Assembly: GCA_018398815.1 (NCBI GenBank)
Contig: CM031616.1
Location: 23,750,944-23,814,943, forward strand
Reading direction: 5' to 3'
Length of the DNA stretch: 64,000 bases
Source: Conus ventricosus
Taxonomy: Eukaryota; Mollusca; Gastropoda; Neogastropoda; Conidae
Position 1 is the stretch's first letter. Each line of letters opens with the position of its first letter. Below the pieces are notes generated by a model. The model saw only the letters and a program-made list of their open reading frames with translations, was not told the origin of the DNA and ran no database searches. Of this stretch, positions 1-13,000 are shown one piece after another. Made by a program: the position numbers and the translations under genes.

Positions 1-2034
1 TAAATAAGATTTGTATCAATGTCAGTTAAACAAACAGATCCACTTTTTGCGCATTTTCATCAATACGTTAAAGTATCGATATAGACCGAAGGGCGCACTG
101 CTCGCACAAAAGACTACGTGCGATGGTTTTGTCACCTAATTTTTAATTTTATTTTTTATATTTATAACAATATATTTGGTGACATATATGTGAAGTACAC
201 GAGTATGCGCGTTACATCTCTGTTCATACCTATATACTTAACGTGACCCCGAAATCTAGGCTCAGTTGCATTTGTATGTAATCTATATGCACTGCAGTAA
301 GCATGTAGTGGAATATAAGGCATTGTGGGCCCTTGAGTTAACATGGAACAGATGGTAAACTGGCAAATATTGCATTAAAGCGGCTAAGATACATGGATAA
401 CGATTGCAAGGGACATAATTTTCGCGACCTCAGTTAAAAAGTCGGTGTCGAAATGTGAATTTTGCTATTTTGATTTATGCTTGTGTGATGTTGATTTGCT
501 ATCCTGATCAAGTTCGCCGAGAACAATCAAGAACAACATACGAATTGTGACTGGGTTAAATTACCCATTTCTCATATTATTAACAAATAAAGATTGGATT
601 TGTTTCTCTACGATTTCTGCATGTCTGCGAAATAATGTTTTGCATATTTGTTTATGTGATTTTTCACCGATCAGTAGCCGACCATAAAGCATCTATATTG
701 CGACTTGTCATTGCCATGCTCAAACTTTGTCAACTAATGATTGGATTTAAGTTAGCGTTGTCATGCTGAATACTGTTATTCAAATAGCGTAAAGGAGGAT
801 TTCTAAAAGGCTAGGACAAGTCCCCAAAACGTTCTCTTGATATGCGCTTTCACTGCCATCTAAACATGACTAATCTTTAAGAATTTTACTGTTGTACGTT
901 TAATCATGATTCTACTCTCTCGTGCATAATTTTGCGAAAGGGAGAAGAATGGTCAGAAAGTCAACAGGCTAATAGTTGTTTTCTTCGGTTGCAACATATT
1001 TTCGCGAGCAGTGATTTCTTTTGGACTAGATGCTTTTTAGAACGTTAAAACAATGGAACACTTTCTGGCTAATTTTCCAAATGCATGGCTTGGATCAAAA
1101 CGTGATTCAGACAGGTGCAAAGTTTCTCGGTGCATCGTTCCCTTTTTCGGCGTGCCGATCAGTAATCTTGGGCTTCAGTACTTTGAGCAGAAACAGTAGG
1201 TACAAGCTCACGTTGCACACATCTACCAAAGCACGGGCTCGGATGAAAACTGAAGAATATGCCACTTCAGAACATGACTTCCGGCTTCGCTTGTCCCCAG
1301 CCACCCACAACGCTTTCCCATGATGGAGTATGGGCTTTGCGAGTAAGAACAGACTGAGTACACCACAACTCAGCACTGGCCTACAGGCTGTTCGCTGAGA
1401 ATACTGGCCCTTACAGAAAGAAAGAATAATCGCTTGTCATTTCTTCCATCCCAGATCCGAGCAGTCAACGCGTAATCTGGAACTCGGAACTCTTTTCCGC
1501 TTCCCAGCCATTGCTTGTAGGGTTCTGGTCCTATTCTTACCAGAAATCATGATCTGCATCATGAGATCATAGGCTGACGAGCCTACAGACTCCCGTACAC
1601 CAACTTTTACTGCTCCTTGTTTACGTACAAAACCATTACACGTAACAAGTTTGGCTCGGAAGCCTCGGCCTCTTGACTTTTAGCAGTTCTTCTCCAGGAG
1701 TGGGCACACATAAATGGAATTGAAGAGAGGTAAACCTCTTCACTTGGGACACCAAAATATTTATATTTTAGTCAAAAGAAATAAATTCTGCTGAATGATT
1801 TTTGGTTGAAAAAAAAAGGATGCGCAAGCGAGGATGGGCTTGAGGACCTACTGTTCCTCCATTGATCGGTTAGGAAGAATTTGCTGAGCGAGGACAAAAT
1901 ACTCGAAGAGGGCGGGGATGGGGCAGGGCATGTAGACTGTGTTTGCATTGCAAAAATACATATCATTCGAACTCATCTTGATCGAGCACAATGAGCTTCA
2001 ATGGCTGGACTGTGCCAATATTCAGTGTGTGTGC
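1..2034. other. No recognisable host gene
   Basis: AT-rich sequence with no conserved ORF. A possible LINE 3' coding remnant at 1419-1478 (+) reads RKNNRLSFLPSQIRAVN, like the conserved C-terminus of CR1/Jockey-type reverse transcriptases. It is short and weak. Nothing else recognised. Confidence 0.4.
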
Positions 2035-3329
<1,295 letters not shown>

Positions 3330-3537
3330 TACAAACTATCTTAGAGGATGCTCAAAAGGGTTAACAATGGGGGCGGGGAAGCGGGAGGATCTTCGAGGTT
3401 TCGGTCATAAACCGTCTTCATTATAACCTAATAATGTGATAAGAAAACCTGAAGACAGTCTATGATCAAAACGTCGAAGATTTTTTTTTCTTTTCTATTG
3501 TTAACCTTCTAAGATCGTCTAAGATAGATACTTTGTA
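3330..3537. mobile_element. Foldback (palindromic) MITE-like element, about 208 bp
   Basis: The left arm begins TACAAACTATCTTAGAGGATG and runs through GGGTTAACAATGG to ACCGTCTTCATT. The right arm is its imperfect reverse complement, from TGAAGACAGTCTATGATC through CTATTGTTAACC to TAGATACTTTGTA. The whole element folds into a long hairpin. No coding capacity. Confidence 0.65.
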
Positions 3538-3714
3538 CCGTCGCATTACACATTATACAGCTTGCTTTGCCTTGCTTAAATGCAACACCTTTACACGCAA
3601 GAGTAAAGCTAAGTCATGTTGAGAAATAGTATTGCCTAGACATTTATATGCATTGACATCCAATGCTTTCCTTACTTATAAATAAGCACCTTTTCTAGAG
3701 ACAATTTTTGCTAT

Positions 3715-3718
<4 letters not shown>

Positions 3719-3771
<53 letters not shown>
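3719..3771. repeat. (AG)n microsatellite
   Basis: Uninterrupted AG dinucleotide run of about 53 bases. Confidence 0.95.
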
Positions 3772-3775
<4 letters not shown>

Positions 3776-3996
3776 TGATAATCTTTATTCCTAAGGGTAA
3801 CAGATAAGCAAACAGATGCTTTTTTTCATCCGGCCCTCGCCCCACTAAGGGACTAACTAAGCGTGACTAGCGACTGAAAATCACAAAACTTTTAACAAAC
3901 ATACATGTCTCCACAATTACATTTAAAAGTTGATGAGTTGTTCCTCCATTAACATTGAGGCGTAGACGAATTTAAAGGGGAAAAAACTATTGAAAC

Positions 3997-4372
<376 letters not shown>

Positions 4373-4534
4373 CGCGCGCGTGCGCACGCAGGCTCGCGAG
4401 CTAAAAGATGTTACCAACAACTTTGAGTGTATCAAATGAATCTTCTTCTTCTTCTTCCTAAAATACTGGTTCACTCAAAAACGAGTAGGTCACCAGCGCG
4501 CATGTTAAAAAGTAAAATAAAATAACATAAAATA

Positions 4535-5070
4535 GTGCGACTCAAACTGTTGGCCACAGTACAAAAAAGAGCCACCTTGTTAATTAAGGAGTTCAAATAT
4601 GTTAGCTATGCAGATAGATTGCGAAGGTTAAATTTACCATCGTTAAAGTTCCGACGAATAAGGGGAGACTTGATTGAGACTTACAAGCTATTTAAGGGAC
4701 TTAACAGTACAAATTTTAACACATTTTTTCAACTAACCTCTAATCAAATTACAAGAAATTCTGATAACAAAATCCAAATTAAATATTGTCACACTAATAT
4801 TAGAAAATTTTCATTTAGTAACAGAGTGGCACCGTATTGGAACAAACTACCTGCACACATTAAAAAAGCAAAAGATTTGAATACTTTTAAAAACCTTCTG
4901 GATACTAACGCGGAGTTAAATATGTTAAAATTTCTATTTGATTGATAGAATAGATTAAAATATATCCTGAGCATATGCATGCATTAAGCAACCAATGTTT
5001 ATGAAATAAGATGATTGGGACACAAAAAGCTGTGAGGCTATCAAAGTCCCAAGTGAACTGAACTGAACTG
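4535..5070 (+). mobile_element. LINE 3' fragment (reverse transcriptase C-terminus and tail)
   Basis: A 136-residue frame at 4535-4945 contains VQKRATLLIKEF, YADRLRRLNLPSLKFRR, RGDLIETYKLFKG and FSNRVAPYWNKLP. This is the conserved C-terminal region of CR1/Jockey-type non-LTR reverse transcriptases. A short 3' UTR follows, ending in a (GAACT)n tail at 5054-5070. 5'-truncated, non-functional copy. Confidence 0.8.
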
Positions 5071-6338
5071 GAGCAAATTTGGCAACAAGGGGTCGCACTC
5101 GATATTCAAGAAGTTAAAAGCAATGGCCAAATTCAGGCCCAGGTAACAGTAAAACATCTGGGGAAGTTAAGAATATCTGACGAAATAGTTGTGTGTGTGT
5201 GTGTGTGTGTGTGTGGAGGGGGGGAGGGGGGAAGGAAAACTGCCACAGAGTTAACTTTCCCTTAAATCACAAGGAAGCTGACTGATCTCCCTTAGTTTAG
5301 ACGCAGTGTATTTCCTTTTCCGCTTGTCTGGTCGTGTTGAGAGGTAAGGGGGAATGAATATTTTTTACAATCTACTTAATCATCGGCTTTTTGGTTCGCA
5401 AAATTGTAAGAGGAATTTCTGTTAGTATACGAAATCAATTTGCGTGTTGTTTTCATATAATTATTTTGGCTTGTTCTAATCGGATGTTTTGTAAGTAGCA
5501 TGATTGTACCACTACCATTGATGCATGTTTGGCATGGCCCTCGTTTCATTTTGTCGTTTTGAATAAATACTCAGCAAATTTTTCCGTGAACGTCATCTAT
5601 GAATTATAGCTCACATGCACGTGAAACCTACGTTGGGATTAAAATCACAGTTAAAATGTAAGAAGATTAGCAAGCTTTGGCAATACTCATGACTGTAGAG
5701 GCGGTCCTGTCCGAGTGTCTCCCCTCTTGATTTATGTACAGTGAATCTCCACGTGATTGACGGGCGAAGTTTTAGTTTGGACGCCTCTCTTTGAGTTGAT
5801 GTCAGTTGTAACTGACTGGCTCTGTTATAGACAGAACGGCATTACTTTGTGAGAGCGCTTATTACTAATAATATTAGTGAGATCGACACTGTGAGTGATA
5901 AATGGGATTGTTTTTTCTTCTTCCGTAAAGTCTCCACAATCAACAGGCAGATTATTACGAGACTGAAACGGGGGATCTGCTTAAAAAGAAAAAAAACCAC
6001 CCTATTCTGCTTGCTATTTCTTTAGCACGAGATTACTCTCATTCATACCACAAAGTGACATTTCCCACCCCTATCTTGCCTACTCACTAGCCTATGGACA
6101 CAAAAAATAAAACCGAAAAAAGGTAAAAGCTAAGTGCGGAGCTGCCAGCAGGCTACCACATGCGCTTTTCATACATTACTATGGACTAGCTGACCCCAGG
6201 TTGCAGTATGCAACTCAGGCCCGCAACATCCTTCTACTCATCCATTCACACAGCGAGGCAGATATATGAAGTCTACTGAAGAATCCTGTTGACCTGTGAC
6301 ACAAATGTGTCAAGGGTTTTGGCATCAACATTATGCTT
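5071..6338. other. Intergenic, nothing recognised
   Basis: Holds a short (GT)n and G-rich tract at 5191-5232. No conserved ORF or RNA gene seen. Confidence 0.5.
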
Positions 6339-6363
6339 GGGGGGGGGGGGGGGGGGGGGGGGG
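6339..6363. repeat. Poly(G) tract, 25 G
   Basis: Uninterrupted run of 25 guanines, abutting the duplicated LINE fragment. Capable of quadruplex formation. Confidence 0.95.
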
Positions 6364-6371
6364 TTCCAGTC

Positions 6372-7180
6372 CACAATTGTTCTTGGGAGGAACAGCATCA
6401 GCTGTTGTCAGTATCTGCAGTTATTTGTGTGAGCTGCTATCGTGACTTCGTCGCTGTCTCTTCTTGGGAGGTTGGAGCTGTTGTTTCAACCTTGGGCTGC
6501 TGACTTCGTTCTTGATTTTATAGACCATCGAGAGCCTTGCTTTTTTCCTTCTGCCATCAAGGGACATCCATCCTAGAATGTCCAGCATGGTGGTAATGCT
6601 TGCAGTACGTTGGTACAATTGTTCTTGGGAGGAACAGCATCAGCCTGTTGTCAGTATCTGCAGTTATTTGTGTGAGCTGCTAATCGTGACTTCGTCGCTG
6701 TCTCTTCTTGGGAGGTTGGAGCTGTTGTTTCAACCTTGGGCTGCTGACTTCGTTCTTGATTTTATAGAACATCGAGAGCCTTGCTTTTTTCCTTCTGCCA
6801 TCAAGGGACATCCATCCTAGAATGTCCAGCATGGTGGCAATGCTTGCAGTACGTTGGTAACAGTTCAGCACAAAGCAGGCTGCCCTACTCTGGATGTTTT
6901 CTATCTTCCTCTTGTGCTGTTTCACACAGGGGTCCCAGACGGATGCCGAATATTCCTGCAGAGGCCTAACAAATGTTTTATAGGCTTCAGCTTTTATGCT
7001 AGGGGAGCTGATTTTCAGATTGCGTATGAGAAACCCCAGGACCTGGTTGGCTTTGGTCCAGATGGAGTTGATGTGATCGTCCCAATCCATCTTGTTCTGC
7101 AGTGTGACTCCCAAGATATTTCGTGGAGTCTACAACTTCCATGGGTGTGGCCATTTAAATTGGACCTTGACGATTAATGA
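6372..7180 (-). mobile_element. LINE reverse-transcriptase C-terminal fragment, internally duplicated
   Basis: Minus-strand reading gives VDSTKYLG / VTLQNKMDWDDHI (one frame break), then NQVLGFLIRNLKI, AYKTFVRPLQEYSASVWDP, ENIQSRAACFVL and LDILGWMSLDGRRKKARLSM. This is the thumb and C-terminal region of a CR1/Jockey-type RT. A 243-bp segment (6373-6615) is repeated at 6616-6858, so the last about 80 residues appear twice. No catalytic domain remains. Confidence 0.8.
6373..6858. repeat. 243-bp tandem duplication within LINE fragment
   Basis: ACAATTGTTCTTGGGAGGAA recurs at 6373 and 6616. The two units are nearly identical to the end of each, differing by a few substitutions and 1-2 bp indels. 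Confidence 0.9.
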
Positions 7181-7194
7181 AGATGTTTCCTTTC

Positions 7195-7223
7195 GGGGGG
7201 GGGGGGGGGGGGGGGGGGGGGGG
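7195..7223. repeat. Poly(G) tract, 29 G
   Basis: Longest homopolymer G run in the window. The proline-rich minus-strand ORFs across it are artefacts. Confidence 0.95.
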
Positions 7224-8396
7224 TAACAAAAAGAAAAGGTTGGATTGAAAATTGTGGGAGCACCAAGACTGGGTTTTGCAATGTAGATACTGCATGGGTG
7301 CCACTCTTCCGTCTGGGTGACTGAAATCCGTTTTCTCGGCAAGGCCCCAGACGGAAATTCCGTTTTTCAAGTTTCGTTATTCCAACAACAACAAAAGTTT
7401 TCGGGGGAAAAACAGTTGAATCGGCGGTATTATGTCCGAAGCAGCACTGTATCAGACGACTGGAAATGAGGAAGCGCTCTCTATCGTTGAAGACAACACA
7501 GGTCCAACGATCTTTGTTAGCCTACGTCGCGCCATTGTGCTGGTAGAAAAAGTTTTCCAGTGGCACTGCCCCTGCACCACGCCGGGGGCCTGGGCGGCCC
7601 CTGGACCCCTGCCTCATTTTCAGTTTTTTTCAGATTTTCAAAGTGTCGCCCATGATACTGTCATTTTCTTCTTCCTCATGGAAGGTTCTGCTGTTATGAA
7701 TGTGCCACACTTTTTTTGCTAATGTTTTGGATTACCCTTTCCTCCTGATAAGGAAACCCTGGTGCCCTTCCAAGGGAGTGGCTCCCCCTGCCACCATTCT
7801 TGAGGATATGTTAGGCTCTTGGCGCAGGATTTAACGATTCTGATGACAATGTTCTGCTACAGCCTACTGTACTTTTGGATGAAATGTTAAGAATAAAAAA
7901 TTACACCCGTCACCGATTTAACGGTGGCTGAAATAGAACCGAGTCAACGTAAACTTTGAAGTTTTGGACAGATTTCATTCAAAAGTGGCCAAGTTCATGA
8001 AGAAAAGGAAGGTAATACAGGAAAACAATTGCTGAAGACAATCATGATTTTGCGACTTTATTGTTTGGTTTTATTGCTGGGCATTTTGATTTGACAGGTC
8101 AGGTGAAAACCATCTCATAGCTAGATTTTTATCTTCTTAGTTAGTGCACCATTATGTCGTGTGCGAAATGAAGTGCAACTGAAAGTGTTGTTGAGTCTCG
8201 AGTTGTCGCATCATATATGAGTGCTACACTTTAATTTGGAGTAATACTTTGACTTAAAATGTCAAAAACCTACACATTGTGCTACTGAGACCTTAGCAGC
8301 TGTCAGGATGGCCAGAAGGTGGCTGTCTCTAGTAGTCCTTTTCTTTTAACTATCCAGCCTTCAGAGATGTGACTGTTTCCACAGCTGATACCTCCT
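7224..8396. other. Intergenic, nothing recognised
   Basis: One open frame (7432-7722, +) begins MSEAALYQTTGNEEALSIVE but has no recognisable domain and ends in low complexity. Not called as a gene. Confidence 0.4.
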
Positions 8397-8708
8397 GGGC
8401 CTGTATGCACGTCAAACCCGATTAGCTTATTCGCGTTTAGGGCTTAAACGCGGTTAGCTATTCGGAGCTTAAACGCGGATAGCCCCTCTCCGGTTTTGGT
8501 ATGTATGACGCCCTATTCGCGATTGAATAGCTCTCCGCGTTTAGAGGGCAGGAAACGGCGCTCTATTTATAGATTCTTGGCAAAACCGGGGTGCAGCAGG
8601 CACTGCTTTCGGTTTAGTCATACCCTCCTTCGTGGAACTTTCGCTGGTACGTGCTTCGTCGGTTTTCGCCAGTCGAAGTTTTTATTGTTTGTGTTAGATC
8701 TACTTGCC

Positions 8709-8804
8709 ATGGAGAATTCAAAGCGCACTAGGAAGCCAAATTTCAGTGCTGATGAAATTCAAGTATTACTGGAAGAGATGCAGGTAGAACGTGCAGCAGT
8801 TTTA
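8709..8804 (+). pseudogene. Myb/SANT-like domain fragment of the Harbinger element
   Basis: About 32 residues from MENSKRTRKPNFSADEIQ. The basic lead-in plus the amphipathic helix DEIQVLLEEMQVERAAVL match helix 1 of Myb/SANT-like (trihelix-type) DNA-binding domains. The rest of the domain is absent or lies in a lost exon. Confidence 0.55.
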
Positions 8805-8811
8805 CTCCGAT

Positions 8812-8885
8812 ATTTGTGTTTACAGTGTCCATACAGAGATGTATGGTCAGGGTGTAGTTTCTCCAGCGAGGAAATTAAAAAAAAT
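8812..8885 (+). repeat. 74-bp block, copy 1 (copy 2 at 9301-9376)
   Basis: ATTTGTGTTTACAGTGTCCA through GGAAATTAAAAAAA recurs almost unchanged 489 bp downstream, with one G/A difference at TGTAGTTT/TGTAATTT. The copies bracket the microsatellite-rich part of the Harbinger element. Confidence 0.9.
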
Positions 8886-9036
8886 GCTTCCCCCACACTT
8901 CTGATTCAGGTTCCAGTTTTGTGTGTGTGTGCGAGAGAGCACAAATGTTTAATTGTTTTTGCATTTGTATGGCCGCGGATTAGGTTTTTACGAATGGTAG
9001 CAGTTTCCGTTTGAGTGTGTATTTGTAGGGGGGATT

Positions 9037-9078
<42 letters not shown>

Positions 9079-9114
9079 CGTGCGTGCGCGTGTCTTTTGT
9101 ATGAGTGTGCTGTT

Positions 9115-9151
<37 letters not shown>

Positions 9152-9178
9152 AGAGAGAGAGAGAGAGAGAGAGAGAGT
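9037..9178. repeat. (GT)n ... (GT)n-(GA)n microsatellites
   Basis: GT run at about 9037-9077, a broken stretch, then GT at 9120-9149 joined to GA at 9150-9178. Confidence 0.95.
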
Positions 9179-9888
9179 GCGAGCACGAGTGCAAGAGCGC
9201 TCATATTTGTGTGTATGTATGTGAATATATTTTTGATTCGTTAATCAGTGATAATTCATGGCGATGTCCTTCCAACTGCCCCGCAACTTGTAAAAGTAAT
9301 ATTTGTGTTTACAGTGTCCATACAGAGATGTATGGTCAGGGTGTAATTTCTCCAGCGAGGAAATTAAAAAAATGTATTTTTTTTTTAACAGGGGAAAGAG
9401 AGAACTCAGGGTTTGACACCTTTGCAGCTGAAGGCAGCGACGTATCGGCTATACCAGACACTCAGTTTTTTTTTTTTTTTTTACTGGTATGTGAGTTTTC
9501 ATTAGGTCATCGTACAGGTCAAACGGGTTCTTTCTGTCACGAAAGATGCGGTTTCGTCGCAATTGCCGTCGCTGTCTCACTTGGAAAAACATCAATGCAG
9601 CCATATTTATCCGCGTTTAGGCTCGCTATCGGACCCCCGAGGCACCGATAACTTTGTCCGCGTTTAGCCGAGTCGGATAGCTTATGCGGTCTGACGTGCA
9701 TACCAAAATCTGCCGCCTATCCACCGGATAGGCGCTATTCGCGGACAGCCCTCTATCCGGATCGACGTGCATACAGGCCCTGGTCCCAAACCCAGACTAG
9801 CTTCCTTGACTCTGCATCCCTCGCCTTCAGTGCCTTTGTTTGGATTGTTTGGTTTGCCATTCCATTCTTGAAGCTTCAGCAGCAAAGT

Positions 9889-9907
9889 CTTCTTCTATAC
9901 CAAACAG
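9889..9907 (+). promoter_or_regulatory. RPL32: Probable RPL32 leader exon with 5' TOP start
   Basis: CTTCTTCT at 9889-9896 is a C followed by a pyrimidine tract, the shape of a terminal oligopyrimidine start, which on ribosomal-protein mRNAs places translation under mTOR/LARP1 control. The leader would run to ...CAAACAG at 9907, followed by the donor-like GTTGGT, and splice over a 73-bp intron to 9981. The start site is inferred. A second possible donor, GTAAAA, lies at 9912, and transcription could begin further upstream. Confidence 0.5.
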
Positions 9908-9989
9908 GTTGGTAAAAAAGAGATACTTGAATTAAGAAAAAATCAAATTTTTAAACCATTGTTTGATTTTCCTTTTTCAGATTGCAAAC

Positions 9990-10082
9990 ATGGCTATCCG
10001 ACCACTCATCAAGCCTAACATTGTGAAGAAAAGGACAAAGAAGTTCATTCGTCACCAATCTGATAGGTACCTGCGGGTCAAG
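9990..10082 (+). CDS. RPL32: RPL32 coding exon 1 (residues 1-31)
   Basis: The ATG at 9990 opens 31 codons ending RYLRVK, directly before the donor GTAAGA at 10083. The surrounding exon starts at 9981 after a pyrimidine-rich acceptor (CCTTTTTCAG). It therefore carries nine bases of 5' UTR before the start codon. Confidence 0.97.
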
Positions 10083-13000
10083 GTAAGATGTTTTATAAGA
10101 AAAATAAAAAATGCGTTGTGTTGAATTAAGTAATGATTGATTTAAATTCCGAACTAATAAAAATCAAAGCCTGAATGTCTGCTGAATCTATCTTGCCGGT
10201 TGTTTAATTCATATTCGATGGGATGTACATGGGGGCAGTTTCACGGTATTTGTAGACGTCTGTGACTATCAGAGCTGTGAATGTGGAATTCATGTATCTC
10301 CAGTATTGCCAGATAATTTTTTTTTTCAAAATCTGTGTTCTTATTTCAGATTGTAAAGTTAAAATCAATGCTCTTCTTTCTTAAGTCTGCACTCGACAAT
10401 ATTGAAGAATAGAATGACAATAGAATGCCAGGGCTAGAAATTCTCTTAATTTTTTAATTGTCCTGGGAACAAATAGATGAAAAATTGTACTTGTCCTCCC
10501 AAATTTCTAGTCGCACCATCCAAGTAAAAAAAAAGAGATAGTTAATAAAAGCCAGTTGCCCATAGTGTAGTGACAAGTCGGTGTACATACTTCAATAACA
10601 GCATTTTTGTGTTTAAGGCCTAAAGGAGAGAGGAACAAGGCATGAAACAGTTTGTACATTCACCAGAGTGTGAATGGATTTTTAAAAAAAAGTTTCCCTT
10701 TTGTGTTTCCACTTTTCCTGTATTCCTGGACTGACTTAAAATGATAAGATCTCTATTGTGCTCTCTGTCTTTAATCTCTCTTTTTACCACATACTGATTC
10801 CAGAATGAATATTGGGAGTAAATCTGTTATTTCTGCACTGACCAGGCTCAGTGTCTGCTGCTGTTGACATCTGTCGTATTTAGAACACTGGCTCCTTGCC
10901 TCGGTGAGACAGAGCTCTGCTAGGATCCCATTATGAGAAAAACGAGGGAGATAAGATAATGTTGCTTATAGCCCAGCCGACCGCAGAGGGCCACATCAGG
11001 GCTAAACGAGGGAGAGAAGGGGAGGTGAAGATGTGAAAGTGAAAAGGGATAGGAGGAAGCGTGATCGGTCTGCACTAATTTCTAAAGCAAGCTTCTTCAC
11101 CATCTTTTAATTGACATATTTAAAAGGAAAAAAAGGTCTGAGGTACAAGTGCAGAAAGAATTCCTACTGTTTGCCAGAAGATTCTGTTGTCGCGGACAGT
11201 CGGAATAGTGGATATTTTGAGCCCTGCATGTAAATGTTACACAAAATCAAAAGGCTTTATTTTTGTGGTATTTGAATGCTATTTCCATTTTTTTTCAAGA
11301 TCAGCTTGCATTAATGGTAATGTTACTCTTTCAGTGGAAATAAATAGTAATCTTATGCAAAATCTGAAAAAAAACATTTCTTAACACAACATTAACAAGG
11401 ATATTATCACAAATCACTAGTGTAAAGATTGCAACATCAACCTCTTCAATGTAGTTAAAGTGTCATTGAATTGTTGAATGTCGAGATTTTATTAACATTC
11501 TATATATTTTAATGTTATTTAGATATACATTAATGTGTACACAGGCAGTTTATAGCAAAAGTTGTCTACATCTGTGATACTCCAGAGTTGAGTATCTTGT
11601 CAGATAATGCTTTTTACTATAAAGGCGGTATGCCAGAAGCAGATGGATTATATTTACTCTGGTTTAGAGTGACAGGCACTCCTTAAACTTTTCCCTCAAA
11701 ATATTGCGTTTTAAAACGTGTCATTTTCTCATCAAACATATATTCAGCTTTCCTAGGACTTGCTCACAAGTGTTTAAAGACAGTGTGATTTTCTTACCAG
11801 GGCACAGAATGTGTGCCAGTCTGTGAATTTAGAATGTTTATTGCTACCATTAGTTTCAGAACCAAAACAATGCACCTATTGTAGACATGGACACCTTTTC
11901 TGCTCTGAGCCATGCAAATGAAAGCAACAGCTGGACTCGTTACTCTTTGAACCTAGGTGTTATTGAAACTGAAAGACTGCTGTGACAACTATGGACTATC
12001 ACTTTTTCCTTGATAGCAGGATGGAGGCATACCTTGCCCTAACCATCTGCCCCAAGGATTGGTTCCCAAACTTTCACAGCTTTGAGATTCAGTTCATTAT
12101 CATGTTGTGTGGTACAGCTATGGTGGTGTTTATTTTTATGTTTCTCATAGATAAGTTGAAATTGGAGGTGGTTATTTGTCAAATTGAAAAGAAAAGATAA
12201 TGAACTATACTTTGCTGCAGCCAAACTGGAGGAAACCCAAAGGTATTGACAACAGAGTCAGGCGGCGCTTCAAGGGCCAGTACTTGATGCCCAACATTGG
12301 CTATGGAAGTGCCAAGAACACTCGCCACCTGTGCCCTGATGGTTTCAGAAAGTTTGTCGTCAGAAACGTGAAGGTGAGATTTACTCTTTTGAGTAGGCAT
12401 TGACTAGGAATATAGTGTAAATATGATTTTTTTTTCTCAAGAATAATGCGAACTGTTTATCGTAAGTTTCGCAGTAATTTTATTTTTTGGGCCTTATTAC
12501 AAATAGTATCCCAACCATGGAAATTTTGAGGTGGAAACTATCTGCTACTCTTTTGACTTTTTTCCCCCCTTTCTGTTGTCCTCTACTGATTTTCTGCCCT
12601 TGCAGCCCATTTCTTTGTTAATTAAGGAAGTTTTCACTCTTTTCTCATGTCACAGTTTATAACATGGCTTTTTTGTTTTTGTTTGTTTGCTTGCTTTGTT
12701 TCTTTAGTGATGACTTTGGAAAGAGATGGTGAGTCTACATTCTGTTGACAGATTATGGTGTAATAATGAAATCGGAATAGATTGTGAATATACTTTGACA
12801 TGTCTTCCATTTCTTCATAAATGAGCAGACTTTGGCGAAAACAAAAACTGAAAATCAGGAGAAATTTTTTTTTTCAGGGATGGAAAAAAGAAAAAGAAAT
12901 GGCAGTCAGATTCTCAGAACTGCAGTTGTTTGTTTAGCTTGATTGCAGACGATGCTGAAGTCACGAGATACAGTGTTCTTTGTGAGAGCAGCCATGGCCA

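Larger units (their letters stand above)
8397..9780 (+). mobile_element. PIF/Harbinger-like DNA transposon remnant, 1,384 bp
   Basis: The ends are perfect 17-bp inverted repeats: GGGCCTGTATGCACGTC at 8397 and its reverse complement ending at 9780. Subterminal regions repeat CGCGTTTA and GGATAG words. At 8709 an ATG opens MENSKRTRKPNFSADEIQVL then LEEMQVERAAVL, resembling the start of the Myb/SANT-like protein carried by Harbinger elements. No DDE transposase is present. No clear target-site duplication (flanks CCT / TGG). The interior is interrupted by microsatellites and a 74-bp duplicated block. Confidence 0.7.

Noticed and set aside
7432..7722. 96-codon ORF starting MSEAALYQTT
   Set aside because: No recognisable domain, atypical proline/phenylalanine run at the end, not flanked by splice-consistent exons.
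12705..12860. C/D-box snoRNA in the RPL32 intron
   Set aside because: A GTGATGA C-box-like word exists at about 12708, but no CTGA D box at suitable spacing and no closing stem. H/ACA structure could not be judged by eye.
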